Assembly (NCBI GenBank): GCA_900752545.1
Contig: CAADVS010000066.1
Span: 1-35,614 of the forward strand
Direction: 5' to 3'
Source: an uncultured Collinsella sp.
Lineage (GTDB): Bacteria; Actinomycetota; Coriobacteriia; Coriobacteriales; Coriobacteriaceae
Length of the DNA stretch: 35,614 bases
Below the pieces are notes generated by a model that was given only the letters and a program-made list of their open reading frames with translations, made no database searches and had not been told where the DNA came from. The position numbers were made by a program, and so were the translations under genes. This document shows, in pieces, positions 25,037 to 33,337 of this stretch (within the stretch, counting starts at the first letter, position 1; each line of letters begins with the position of its first letter).

Positions 25037-25064
25037 GGGATGCCGGTCTGGCGATCGGCATCCC
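25037..25064 (+). terminator. Stem-loop between oppA and oppB
   Basis: GGGATGCCG (25037-25045) pairs with CGGCATCCC (25056-25064), followed by ATTT. It is probably a partial terminator that raises oppA expression over the downstream genes. Confidence 0.65.
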
Positions 25065-25095
25065 ATTTAGGTTAATCCCTAGATAGGGGAGTGGT

Positions 25096-26133
25096 ATGGG
25101 TAAGTACATCGTTAAACGTGTGCTTCAGTTCATCCCGGTGTTTTTGGGCGTTACGCTGATTCTGTTCGCCCTCCAGAATATCGTGCCGGGAGATCCGATC
25201 AAGCTGATCGGTGGAGACAAGGCTCTGTCCCCCGAGGTGGAGCTTCAGCTTCGCGTTCGCTATCACCTGGTCCAGACGGACGATGACGGCAACGCGATCC
25301 TTGACGAGAACGGCGACCCCGTTCAAACGTCGCTCGTGGACCGTTACTTGTATTACATGAACGGCCTGCTTCATGGCGATCTGGGCAATTCGTATCAGCG
25401 CAAGCTGCCGGTTACGGAAATCTTTGCCCAGAAGTATCCGTATACGGTCAAACTTGCCGCGTGCGCCATCGTGCTCGAGGCAATTATGGGTATCGGTGCG
25501 GGTATCATTTCGGCGGTAAAGCGTTATTCCTTCTGGGATATTTTGGTAACGCTCACCACGTCGATCCTCGTTGCGGTCCCGGCCTTCTGGCTCGGTATGT
25601 TGCTGCAGCTGTTCTTTGGCGTCATCCTCAAGGACGCCACGGGCGGTGCAATCTCCATGCCGATCTCGGGTGCCGGCGGTTCCAGCTCTCAGTATCAGGA
25701 TTGGATGCACTATGTGCTTCCGACCATTACGCTGGCTTCGGTTTCGACCGCTTATGCTGCGCGCATTATGCGCTCGCAGCTGCTTGACGTCATGAACCAG
25801 GATTACATCCGTACGGCAAAGGCCAAGGGTCTCTCCAATCGTGCGATCATCGTCAAGCATGCGCTTAAGAATGCACTCATCCCCGTCGTTACCTATATTG
25901 GTGTCGACTTTGGCGGCATGCTTTCGGGCGCCATCCTGACCGAGACGGTCTTCAACTGGCCCGGTATCGGCAATGAGGTCTATCGCGCCATTAGCATGCG
26001 TGACTGGCCCATCGTTATGGGCGGCGTTACGCTCATCGTTGTCGTCGTCATGGTGATCAACCTGCTCGTCGACATTAGCTATGCATTCCTCGACCCGCGC
26101 ATCCGCCTTGGCGGTCCGTCGGATAAGGCCTAA
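25096..26133 (+). CDS. oppB: Oligopeptide ABC transporter permease OppB
   Basis: A 345-residue inner-membrane permease with about six helices. The N-terminus YIVKRVLQFIPVFLG and the C-terminal FLDPRIRLGG are typical of OppB/DppB. The coupling loop NQDYIRTAKAKGLSNR lies near residues 234-249. A stretch with DDDGNAILDENGDPV (around 57-73) enlarges the first extracytoplasmic loop. Ribosome site AGGGGAG precedes the ATG. It forms the transmembrane channel with OppC. Confidence 0.95.
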   Translation: MGKYIVKRVLQFIPVFLGVTLILFALQNIVPGDPIKLIGGDKALSPEVELQLRVRYHLVQTDDDGNAILDENGDPVQTSLVDRYLYYMNGLLHGDLGNSYQRKLPVTEIFAQKYPYTVKLAACAIVLEAIMGIGAGIISAVKRYSFWDILVTLTTSILVAVPAFWLGMLLQLFFGVILKDATGGAISMPISGAGGSSSQYQDWMHYVLPTITLASVSTAYAARIMRSQLLDVMNQDYIRTAKAKGLSNRAIIVKHALKNALIPVVTYIGVDFGGMLSGAILTETVFNWPGIGNEVYRAISMRDWPIVMGGVTLIVVVVMVINLLVDISYAFLDPRIRLGGPSDKA

Positions 26134-26147
26134 GGGAGGTACGTCTC

Positions 26148-27083
26148 ATGCAGGAAACTGATTCTCAGTCTCAGGAGCAGGCTACCGCCACCAAGGTCGC
26201 ATCTGCTCCCGCCAAGTCCCGCACGCTGTGGGGCGACGCTTTTAAGCGTCTTCGTAAGAACAAGCTCGCCGTTATCGGTGTCTGCTGGATCATCATCGTC
26301 GTTGTGGTTGCCCTGACCGCAGATCTGTGGGCTAAGCCCTGGCTCGGTTCGCCGACGGCTTCCGATTCGACCACCATGGCCGAGACATCGCTACTGGCTC
26401 CGTGTGCCGAGCACCCGTTTGGCACCGATGCCCTCGGTCGCGACATTCTCGTCCGCGTTATCTACGGTGCACGCGTTTCGCTTTCTGTCGGTATCATGGC
26501 CACCGCCATCTCCACATTGATCGGCCTGGTCATGGGCGCCCTGGCCGGTTTCTACGGCGGCATTTGGGATACGATCATCATGCGCTGTGCGGACATCTTC
26601 CTGGCGTTCCCGTACGTGCTGTTCGTTGTCGCCATGATCGCCGTTATCGGCCGTGGTCTTCAGAACGTCTTTATCGCCATCGGCATTCTTGGCTGGCCTT
26701 CGATTGCGCGCGTCTTCCGCTCTGCAATCTTGACGGTCAAGGAAAACGACTATGTTGATGCAGCGCGCGCGATGGGTGCATCTGATGCTCGTATCGTCGT
26801 GCGTCACATCTTCCCGAACTCCGTCGCCTCCATCGTGGTCTACGCGACCATGAACATTGGTGGCGCCATTCTGACCGAGTCCGCTCTGTCCTTCCTCGGC
26901 ATGGGCGTTATTCCGCCTACGCCTTCGTGGGGCTCCATGATTCAGGACGGTCAGCAGTATCTTCTGACCGCTCCCTGGATGATGATCATGCCCGGTCTGG
27001 CAATTCTCTCGACGGTGCTCGCCTTCACCCTGCTGGGTGACGGTCTGCGCGACGCCCTCGACGTCAAGATGAAGGACGCATAA
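26148..27083 (+). CDS. oppC: Oligopeptide ABC transporter permease OppC
   Basis: A 311-residue permease with a polar N-terminal tail of about 25 residues, the OppC N-terminal region (LWGDAFKRLRKNKLAVIG), then the transport domain with the coupling loop ENDYVDAARAMGASDAR. HPFGTDALGRDILVR is the usual OppC/DppC signature. Ribosome site GGGAGG precedes the ATG. Unlike SatC, it ends after the membrane domain (LRDALDVKMKDA), and oppD begins two bases later as a separate gene. Confidence 0.95.
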   Translation: MQETDSQSQEQATATKVASAPAKSRTLWGDAFKRLRKNKLAVIGVCWIIIVVVVALTADLWAKPWLGSPTASDSTTMAETSLLAPCAEHPFGTDALGRDILVRVIYGARVSLSVGIMATAISTLIGLVMGALAGFYGGIWDTIIMRCADIFLAFPYVLFVVAMIAVIGRGLQNVFIAIGILGWPSIARVFRSAILTVKENDYVDAARAMGASDARIVVRHIFPNSVASIVVYATMNIGGAILTESALSFLGMGVIPPTPSWGSMIQDGQQYLLTAPWMMIMPGLAILSTVLAFTLLGDGLRDALDVKMKDA

Positions 27084-27085
27084 GG

Positions 27086-28177
27086 ATGAAGAAGAACAAG
27101 AACTATGTGGACCTGAAGGACCAGCCGGTTCCTGAGGGCCAGCATCTGCTCGAGGTCGATGACCTTAAGATGTATTTCCACACCGAGGATGGCGTTGTTC
27201 GCGCTGTCGACGGTGTCTCCTACACGCTCGATCGCGGCGAAACCCTGGGCGTCGTCGGTGAGTCCGGCTCCGGTAAGTCCGTGACCGCCATGACCATCAT
27301 GGGCCTCATCTCGATGCCTCCGGGAAAGATCGAGGGCGGTGACGTTCGCTATCGCGGCCGCTCCATCCTCGAAATGACCGAGGAAGAGATGCAGCACATT
27401 CGCGGCAACGATATCGCGATGATCTTCCAGGATCCTATGACCTCCTTGAACCCGGTCTATAAGATCGGCAGGCAGGTGGGCGAGGGTCTTCGTCTGCACC
27501 GTGGCTACTCCAAGCAGGAGGCGCTCAAGCGTGCCACCGAGCTTTTGGACCTCGTGGGTATCCCCGAGCCCGAGAAGCGCGTCAATGAGTATCCGCACCA
27601 GTTCTCTGGCGGTATGCGTCAGCGAGTCATGATTGCCATGGCCCTTGCCTGCGATCCCGATATTCTGATTGCCGACGAGCCCACGACTGCCCTGGACGTT
27701 ACCATCCAGGCTCAGATTATCGAGCTCATGCAGGAGATGCAGGAGAAGAACGGCAACGCCATCATCATGATTACCCATGACCTGGGTGTTGTCGCCGATA
27801 TGGCCGATAAGATCATGGTTATGTACGCCGGCCGCCCCGTTGAGTTCGGTACTGCTGAGGAAATCTTCTACGAGAGCCGCCACCCCTACACCTGGGGTCT
27901 TATCCGCTCCATCCCGGAGCAGGCAATCGAAGAGAAGAAGCCGCTGACGCCGATTCACGGCAACCCGCCTTCGCTCATGAACCTGCCTGAGGGCTGCGTC
28001 TTCTCTCCTCGTTGCCCCTACGCGACGGACAAGTGCCGCAAGCAGCGCCCTGAGCGCGTTGTCACCGAGTCCGGTCACTATTCTGCGTGCCACTATTCCA
28101 GTGACCCCGAGTTCCTCAAGAACGCTCCTGAGACGTCCCGTACGCGCAAGGATTCCAAGAAGGGAGGCGAGGCGTAA
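27086..28177 (+). CDS. oppD: Oligopeptide ABC transporter ATPase OppD
   Basis: A 363-residue ATPase. Motifs: Walker A GESGSGKS, signature FSGGMRQRVMIAMAL, Walker B LIADEPTTALD and switch MITHD. The C-terminal extension has the peptide-transporter cysteine pattern (GCVFSPRCPYATDKC and a later ACHY), which in related Dpp/Opp ATPases binds an iron-sulphur cluster. The ATG lies two bases after oppC and the gene abuts oppF. Confidence 0.96.
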   Translation: MKKNKNYVDLKDQPVPEGQHLLEVDDLKMYFHTEDGVVRAVDGVSYTLDRGETLGVVGESGSGKSVTAMTIMGLISMPPGKIEGGDVRYRGRSILEMTEEEMQHIRGNDIAMIFQDPMTSLNPVYKIGRQVGEGLRLHRGYSKQEALKRATELLDLVGIPEPEKRVNEYPHQFSGGMRQRVMIAMALACDPDILIADEPTTALDVTIQAQIIELMQEMQEKNGNAIIMITHDLGVVADMADKIMVMYAGRPVEFGTAEEIFYESRHPYTWGLIRSIPEQAIEEKKPLTPIHGNPPSLMNLPEGCVFSPRCPYATDKCRKQRPERVVTESGHYSACHYSSDPEFLKNAPETSRTRKDSKKGGEA

Positions 28178-29206
28178 ATGGCAGACAATAACGAGCGCAC
28201 TCCACTGCTGAAGGTCGAGCACCTCTCCAAGGAGTTTCCCGCAGAGTCCGGCATGTTCGCCAAGCGTTTTTCCAAGCGCGTCGTCTCTGCTGTAAACGAC
28301 ATCTCTTTTGAGATTTATCCTGGCGAGACCTTTGGTCTGGTTGGCGAGTCTGGTTGCGGTAAATCCACCACGGGCCGCACTATCATGCGTCTGACCAAGC
28401 CGACCGCCGGCAAGGTGTTCTTCCAGGGCAAAGATGTTGCCGAGATGAGCAAGCATGAGATCAAGGACATGCGTCGTGAGATGCAGTTTATCTTCCAGGA
28501 TCCTTATGCTTCGCTCAACCCTCGTATGACCATCGGTGAGATTGTCTCCGAGCCCATGACCATTCACGGCGTGGGCACCAAGGAGGAGCGCATTGAGCGT
28601 GTCCGTGAGCTTCTCGACGTTGTCGGACTGAACCCCGAGCACATTAACCGCTATCCTCATGAGTTCTCCGGCGGTCAGCGTCAGCGTGTCGGCATTGCCC
28701 GCGCATTTGCGCTGAAGCCCAAGCTGATTATCTGCGACGAGCCGGTTTCTGCTCTGGATGTTTCCATTCAGGCCCAGGTTCTAAACCTGCTCAAGGAACT
28801 GCAGGACAAGTTCGGTACCGCATATCTGTTTATCGCCCACGACCTGTCTGTCGTGCAGCATATCTCCGATCGCGTTGCCGTTATGTATCTGGGTAAGATG
28901 GTCGAGGTTTCGGACTGGAAGACGCTCTACAGCGAGCCCCACCATCCGTACACGCAGTCGCTGCTGTCTGCCGTGCCGGTTCCCGATCCTGATATCCAGA
29001 AGACCCGCAAGCGCATCATCCTCGCTGGCGATCCGCCGTCGCCGCTGGATCCGCCGACCGGCTGCCGTTTCCACACGCGTTGCCCGATCGCGCAGGGTAT
29101 CTGCTCCGAGAAGCTCCCCGAGTTTAAGGAAGTTGCACCGGGTCACTGCTGTGCCTGCCACTTCGCCGAGCCGTTCCCGATCAAGGAATCGCACATCGAC
29201 CTGTAG
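28178..29206 (+). CDS. oppF: Oligopeptide ABC transporter ATPase OppF
   Basis: A 342-residue ATPase that pairs with OppD. Motifs: Walker A GESGCGKS, signature FSGGQRQRVGIARAF, Walker B IICDEPVSALD, switch FIAHD. The C-terminal region has the cysteine motif GCRFHTRCPIAQGIC and CCACHF. The start directly follows the oppD stop, with AGGGAGGCG inside oppD as ribosome site. It is the last gene of the unit; the nested inverted-repeat element at 29223 begins 16 bases after its stop and probably terminates transcription. Confidence 0.96.
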   Translation: MADNNERTPLLKVEHLSKEFPAESGMFAKRFSKRVVSAVNDISFEIYPGETFGLVGESGCGKSTTGRTIMRLTKPTAGKVFFQGKDVAEMSKHEIKDMRREMQFIFQDPYASLNPRMTIGEIVSEPMTIHGVGTKEERIERVRELLDVVGLNPEHINRYPHEFSGGQRQRVGIARAFALKPKLIICDEPVSALDVSIQAQVLNLLKELQDKFGTAYLFIAHDLSVVQHISDRVAVMYLGKMVEVSDWKTLYSEPHHPYTQSLLSAVPVPDPDIQKTRKRIILAGDPPSPLDPPTGCRFHTRCPIAQGICSEKLPEFKEVAPGHCCACHFAEPFPIKESHIDL

Positions 29207-29222
29207 TCGGTTGTTCTCGTCC

Positions 29223-29349
29223 GGGCCCGCCCTGGTGTTACTTTTCAGAACGTCCTCGGACATGCAAGAAACCCCCGCTGCGCACTTCGTGCGGCGGGGG
29301 TTTCTTGCGTCCTGCGGAGTGTTCTGAAAAGTAACACCAGGGCGGGCCC
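29223..29349 (+). repeat. Nested inverted-repeat element, family 1, copy 1
   Basis: The outer arms, 29 bases each (29223-29251 and 29321-29349), are perfect reverse complements. Inside is a second stem of 15 pairs (29264-29278 with 29294-29308; GCAAGAAACC at its foot) topped by CGCAC-TTC-GTGCG. Between the stems lie GTCCTCGGACATG (29252-29264) and CCTGCGGAGTG (29311-29321). The inner stem runs into TTTCTTGC and could terminate oppF transcription. The same between-stem motifs occur in the element at 29531-29655 on the other strand. Confidence 0.85.
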
Positions 29350-29414
29350 TACGTTAACTCGGCAGGGGGAGTGCGATTCCCTGATCGCTCACTTAAATTA
29401 ATGAGAAATTAAGC

Positions 29415-29469
29415 GAGGCCGGAGCTTTAGCTCCGACCTCCTTATATAAGGGCTCGGCAAAGCCGAGCC
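29415..29469 (+). other. Two adjacent hairpins between the family 1 elements
   Basis: GAGGCCGGAGC (29415-29425) pairs with GCTCCGACCTC (29430-29440) with a central mismatch and TTTA loop. GGCTCGGC (29451-29458) pairs with GCCGAGCC (29462-29469) with an AAA loop. Neither has a proper T-run. The gene-free stretch 29207-29799 contains these, the two family 1 elements and the tRNA-Leu promoter. Confidence 0.6.
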
Positions 29470-29530
29470 ACTAAATTTGCATCAGCCCCCAGAACATGTT
29501 TGAGAACGGTGCCTGGAGAATGTGTTTGTA

Positions 29531-29655
29531 GGTCCCGAATCGGTGTTGCCTCCCGGCGCATTCCGCAGGGGGAGCGATATTTTGCAGCACGAAGTGCGTA
29601 GCAAAATATCGCTCATGCCCGAGGACGCGCCGTGAGGCAACACCGATTCGGGACC
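29531..29655 (-). repeat. Nested inverted-repeat element, family 1, copy 2
   Basis: The outer arms, 22 bases each (29531-29552 and 29634-29655), are perfect reverse complements. The inner stem GAGCGATATTTTGC (29572-29585) pairs with 29601-29614 and is topped by GCAC-GAA-GTGC. Read on the minus strand, GTCCTCGGGCATG (29614-29626) and CCTGCGGAATG (29559-29569) match the between-stem motifs of the first copy. Outer arms also share the pattern GGKCCCG then GGTGTTRC, while inner stems are unrelated. Confidence 0.85.
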
Positions 29656-29693
29656 GGACATACAGATCTACCAGCACATTTACAAATTCGTAA

Positions 29694-29742
29694 ACTTTTT
29701 TCTAAAAAGTGCTTGCACAGTTCTCGAATCATAGGTTATTAT
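29694..29742 (+). promoter_or_regulatory. tRNA-Leu promoter with upstream T/A palindrome
   Basis: TTGCAC (29713-29718) and TATTAT (29737-29742) form a -35/-10 pair with an 18-base spacer. Directly upstream is ACTTTTT/AAAAAGT (29694-29710). The same arrangement precedes the tRNA-Gly promoter at 33168-33215. Confidence 0.7.
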
Positions 29743-29799
29743 CTTCCTCGTTGAACGCGCGGGTTCAACAAAGCGAACCGCGAATCAACAACATAGCAT

Positions 29800-29889
29800 G
29801 TCGGAGTGGCGGAATTGGCAGACGCGCTAGCTTGAGGTGCTAGTGACCGCTTTTTGGTCATGCGGGTTCAAGTCCCGCCTCCGACACCA
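29800..29889 (+). tRNA. tRNA-Leu (anticodon GAG)
   Basis: A 90-nucleotide class II tRNA with encoded CCA. The acceptor stem is GTCGGAG/CTCCGAC with discriminator A. The anticodon arm is CTAGC-TTGAGGT-GCTAG, giving GAG (reads CUU/CUC). The long variable arm TGACC/GGTCA and the T arm GCGGGTTCAAGTCCCGC are intact. Confidence 0.96.
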
Positions 29890-29900
29890 TCGCATTTGAG

Positions 29901-29923
29901 AAGCCTCTTCGGAGGCTTTTTTG
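29901..29923 (+). terminator. Intrinsic terminator after tRNA-Leu
   Basis: AAGCCTC (29901-29907) pairs with GAGGCTT (29912-29918) around a TTCG tetraloop, followed by a T-run. It separates the tRNA from the phosphatase gene. Confidence 0.9.
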
Positions 29924-29948
29924 TTACCGATAGACGGTGAGGTTCACG

Positions 29949-32294
29949 ATGGAAACGCTTGAGCGCAATGAGTGGGCGGACGTTGCCCAATTGGTCGAGA
30001 TCACGAGCGATGCTGTCATTATCTGCGAGCTCGACGGAACCATTTTGCATGTAAATAATCGCTTGCTCGACTTGATGTGCGAGGAGCGTTCCGATGTGAT
30101 CAACGGGGACGTTAAAGACCTCTTGTACTCGTCGGCTTTTGAACGCGCGACAGAGCATCGGCTTCCTTTTGAGACCAATGGAACAAAGAGCGAGTTGATG
30201 CTCAAGTTAAGTGACGGATCGTTTATTCCCGTCCTGGTTTGTGCAGGCTCGGTTACGCCGCCTCGAATCTTTGGCCGCCGTGCGCCGCGCGTTCTGGTGG
30301 CACTCCATAGCATCGAAGAACAGTATTCGCACGACCGTCAGCTCAAGCGTGCGCTTTCGGAGCTTAGAGTGGCGAATAAGCGTCTCTCGGGTACATTGTC
30401 GGTCATTATGAGCACGGTGGGCTCCGATGAGCTGCCCAGTTTGTTAGATACCGTTTTGAACCAGCTTGTAGGAACGCTCGATGCTTCGGGTGCCGCTATC
30501 TATTTTTCTGAGAGCGGCGGTTTTAAGCTTCGCGGTGTCTCCAAGGAGCTGCACGACAGCTACCTGCCCGAGTTTTTGCCGTATGGCGCTGGCATTCCGA
30601 CGTATGTTCTTCGCGAGTCGCGTGCCTGTCGCTTGTCGATTCAACAGGACCTTGAGGGTGATAGGGCTGCTTCCGGTATGTTCATGGACCTGGACAATCG
30701 TTCTAAGCACCTGTTGCGCGTGCAGGATATGCCTCCGTACCGCAGCGAGATCTGTCTTCCCGTTTTTTACGGTACGCAGATCCTTGGCGTGCTGGAAGTT
30801 GGTTGGAAGCGCCCTCAGGCACCGCTCGCCTATGACGTTAATGTACTCGAGGTCATTTGCGATTACCTGTCTATTCAGCTGGTCGGCATGGCGTCGAGCT
30901 TACGTTCGCGCCGCACGGCGGAGCTCGGCCGCTCACTCAATGTCTTACGTGATGAGTTGTTTACCTTTCTAGACGATTCCGCCGCGGCTACCCAGGCGGT
31001 ATCGTCCGAGATTTGCAATATGCTCAACTGTCATTTTTGCCCTGTTGAGTATGACGCCAGTCTGGGCTCCTATGTCATAGATTTTGAAGGCGGCAGTCGC
31101 GTTGCTTTGCCGGACGATCCCGAGAAGCTTTTCTTTTCCACGACGGCGCCAGCGGCACGTTTGGGGGTTGGCTCTGATGGCTTTGAGACATCTGTTTTGG
31201 GCGGCACGAGTGCCGAGGATCTTAAACACGTCCGTATAACTCGCGTTGACGAATCGATGCCTATGGGAGGCTGGCTTAGGGCGCATGGTCTGCCTTGCCA
31301 GGGTCTCTACGTCGACACCGGCATTGAGGCGGGGCGCCCGCGCTCTGAGGGTGATGGCAAGCACAGCAACGACGCGATCGTTCCTGCTTCTGTTGCGAAA
31401 GGCCCGACGACGCGCGCGCTGCTGCTTCGTGACGGTAGTCAAGAGCCGATTGATGACCTTGAATATGACTACTTGGTGCACTTGGCGCATGACTTTGAAC
31501 TAATCTACGAGGGCGAATCTCAAAAGCGCGAGGAGCGCCATATCGCTCAGACCCTCCAGATTGGCATGAGAAATTCGCTTGGTGACGTTCCGGGTATCGC
31601 GACCGATTCGGTATACCTTTCGGCAACGAATTCGGCGTTGGTCGGCGGCGACTTCTATACTCTTGTCCGTCTTCCCGACGACTGCGCCGTCATGATTCTG
31701 GGTGATGTGTCTGGCAAGGGAATTGAGGCGGCGTCGATGTCAGCGCTCGTCAAGACGGCGCTGACGGCCTATGCCTGGGAGGGTGCTGGGCCCGCCCGTA
31801 TGGCCCGCTCGCTCAATAGCATGCTCATGGGCTTTTCGAGGGTCGAGACGTTCGTGACGGCGTTTATCGCCAAGATTGATCTTAAAGCGGGTCGCACTAC
31901 CTACTGCTCTGCGGGACATCCTCCCACTATGGTCATTAGATCGTCGTCGACGCCGCTTGGCGGCGGAGAAACCCGAGGGGGAGAAGTGGAGCTCCTTGGG
32001 TGCCAATCGGGCGTGATCGGTGCCTTTGAGAGCATGGTGTACGAGACAGGCGTGTTTACGTTCGCTCCTGGTGACATGCTATTTATGTATACCGACGGAA
32101 CAATCGAAGCACGTGATCGCTCGGGTGCTTTCTTTGGCGAGCAGCGCCTTCGTGACCTTTTGCTCTCTGTCTCGGGTGAGGGTGTATCGGGAATCTGCGG
32201 TAAGGTCTTGGGAGAGCTTGACCGCTTTACCGAGTCGGCGCTGGACGATGACATTGCGCTGGTTTCCCTTGAGTTTTTACGGGGTCGATCGTAG
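29949..32294 (+). CDS. PAS-GAF-PP2C serine phosphatase (RsbU/SpoIIE-like)
   Basis: A 781-residue soluble signalling protein. Visible order: a PAS-like domain (about 13-90), a short coiled coil (about 128-150), a GAF-like domain (about 155-320), a poorly recognised sensor segment (about 335-530), and a C-terminal PP2C/SpoIIE phosphatase. Metal-binding residues are present: D568 in VGGDFYT, D586 in GDVSGKG and D766-D768 in LDDDIA, with MYTDGTIEARD before them. Such enzymes dephosphorylate STAS-domain antagonists. The likely target is the STAS domain of the next gene, 81 bases downstream. ATG 29949 follows GGTGAGG; GTG 29937 is an alternative. The signal sensed is unknown; no membrane helix is seen. 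Confidence 0.85.
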   Translation: METLERNEWADVAQLVEITSDAVIICELDGTILHVNNRLLDLMCEERSDVINGDVKDLLYSSAFERATEHRLPFETNGTKSELMLKLSDGSFIPVLVCAGSVTPPRIFGRRAPRVLVALHSIEEQYSHDRQLKRALSELRVANKRLSGTLSVIMSTVGSDELPSLLDTVLNQLVGTLDASGAAIYFSESGGFKLRGVSKELHDSYLPEFLPYGAGIPTYVLRESRACRLSIQQDLEGDRAASGMFMDLDNRSKHLLRVQDMPPYRSEICLPVFYGTQILGVLEVGWKRPQAPLAYDVNVLEVICDYLSIQLVGMASSLRSRRTAELGRSLNVLRDELFTFLDDSAAATQAVSSEICNMLNCHFCPVEYDASLGSYVIDFEGGSRVALPDDPEKLFFSTTAPAARLGVGSDGFETSVLGGTSAEDLKHVRITRVDESMPMGGWLRAHGLPCQGLYVDTGIEAGRPRSEGDGKHSNDAIVPASVAKGPTTRALLLRDGSQEPIDDLEYDYLVHLAHDFELIYEGESQKREERHIAQTLQIGMRNSLGDVPGIATDSVYLSATNSALVGGDFYTLVRLPDDCAVMILGDVSGKGIEAASMSALVKTALTAYAWEGAGPARMARSLNSMLMGFSRVETFVTAFIAKIDLKAGRTTYCSAGHPPTMVIRSSSTPLGGGETRGGEVELLGCQSGVIGAFESMVYETGVFTFAPGDMLFMYTDGTIEARDRSGAFFGEQRLRDLLLSVSGEGVSGICGKVLGELDRFTESALDDDIALVSLEFLRGRS

Positions 32295-32375
32295 ACCGCG
32301 ATACTTGACGGGCAAAATCTGCGCAGCTGCAGATATGTATGCATCGAGCGAGCTCTTTTGGGGAACCATGGTCGT

Positions 32376-33122
32376 ATGAATGAGTGGAATGACATAGCGG
32401 TTTTGACGCCACCGGGTGATGTCGACATCGCCTCGGTGTCCGTGCTGCGTCCACGGTTGGATAATCTGATCGACCGGGGCGTGCGTCGCGTTGTCATCAA
32501 TTGCCAGGCCGTGGGCTTTATCGACTCGACGGGTTTGGCGTTTTTGCTTACACGTGCCAGAGAGCTCATGAGGCGAGAGGGCCTGCTTTCGCTCGTTAAC
32601 GCCTCCGATGAGGTCATTCGCTTTTTGGAGATTGCCCGACTTGTCGACATCCTTCATGTTGCGGGTCCGGCGCGTGAGTCGATTCCCGCTATTCCGGTGG
32701 GAGAGTTGCCACGATGGAGCAAGAGCGTCGAGGTCCGACAGGGTATCGAGAATCTTCCATACTATCGACATCGCATCGCCGAACTCCTTGAATCGCTTCC
32801 GTTGCGCCGCGACGAGCGCTACGATGTCGCGTTGGCGTCGGGGGAGGCGCTGGGTAATGCCTATGACCATGCGGGCGGTATCGGGTGCGTCCTGACGGTT
32901 CAGGCCTATGGCGATCGCGTCGTGGTTGAGGTGCTTGATCGGGGTGCCGGCTATTCTATCGATGGAGCGAGCGAACCGGTCGCATCTGAGGAACGCGGCC
33001 GTGGTATCAAGCTTATGCGTATGCTTGTCGATAACGTGGAGGTTGCTCGTCGCACAGACGGCACCGGCACGCGCGTGCAGATGGTGAAGCTATTTAGCGG
33101 AGCACTGGAATCGCGTGCCTAG
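32376..33122 (+). CDS. STAS-HATPase fusion: anti-sigma antagonist joined to anti-sigma kinase (RsbV-RsbW-like)
   Basis: A 248-residue protein with an N-terminal STAS domain (about 1-100) and a C-terminal GHKL/HATPase domain (about 115-245). The STAS phospho-site is S51 in GFIDSTGLAFL. The kinase part has the N-box EALGNAYDHA with E157 and N161, the DRGAG motif with D188, and ERGRGIKLM. In Bacillus these are separate proteins (RsbV and RsbW) that bind each other in turn; here both are in one chain. The upstream phosphatase would oppose the kinase. No sigma factor gene lies nearby, so the final target is unknown. The ATG at 32376 with GGGGA upstream is preferred over TTG 32358. Confidence 0.85.
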   Translation: MNEWNDIAVLTPPGDVDIASVSVLRPRLDNLIDRGVRRVVINCQAVGFIDSTGLAFLLTRARELMRREGLLSLVNASDEVIRFLEIARLVDILHVAGPARESIPAIPVGELPRWSKSVEVRQGIENLPYYRHRIAELLESLPLRRDERYDVALASGEALGNAYDHAGGIGCVLTVQAYGDRVVVEVLDRGAGYSIDGASEPVASEERGRGIKLMRMLVDNVEVARRTDGTGTRVQMVKLFSGALESRA

Positions 33123-33167
33123 CCAATCGCTTTAGCGCGTTTAGCCACCAAGAACACGCGGCCGGCA

Positions 33168-33215
33168 ACTTTTTTGAAAAAAGTACTTGCGTCTTTTGGA
33201 TAACTCGCGTAAATT
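33168..33215 (+). promoter_or_regulatory. tRNA cluster promoter with upstream T/A palindrome
   Basis: TTGCGT (33187-33192) and TAAATT (33210-33215) have the ideal 17-base spacer. ACTTTTTT/AAAAAAGT (33168-33184, one-base centre) lies just upstream. The tRNA-Gly starts 12 bases after the -10 box. This fills most of the 105-base gap after the STAS-HATPase gene, for which the palindrome might also serve as terminator. Confidence 0.75.
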
Positions 33216-33227
33216 AATAACCCGCAA

Positions 33228-33303
33228 GCGGACATGGCTCAGTTGGTAGAGCACAACCTTGCCAAGGTTGGGGTCGCGGGTTCGAGCCCCGTTGTCCGCT
33301 CCA
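33228..33303 (+). tRNA. tRNA-Gly (anticodon GCC), copy 1
   Basis: A 76-nucleotide tRNA with encoded CCA. Acceptor GCGGACA/TGTCCGC, discriminator T, anticodon arm CAACC-TTGCCAA-GGTTG giving GCC, T arm CGGGTTCGAGCCCCG. It is identical to the copy at 33454-33529. Confidence 0.97.
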
Positions 33304-33312
33304 TTGCATTTC

Positions 33313-33336
33313 CGGACCGTTTAGGCGGTCCTTTTT
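33313..33336 (+). terminator. Hairpin with T-run between tRNA-Gly and tRNA-Cys
   Basis: GGACCG (33313-33318) pairs with CGGTCC (33326-33331) and is followed by five T. No promoter fits in the gap before tRNA-Cys, so it may act as a leaky terminator or RNA-processing site. Confidence 0.7.
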
Positions 33337-33337
33337 C

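Noticed and set aside
29223..29655. Region read as a CRISPR or transposon remnant
   Set aside because: There are no regularly spaced direct repeats, no transposase fragment and no clear target-site duplication; the inverted-repeat architecture is better described on its own.
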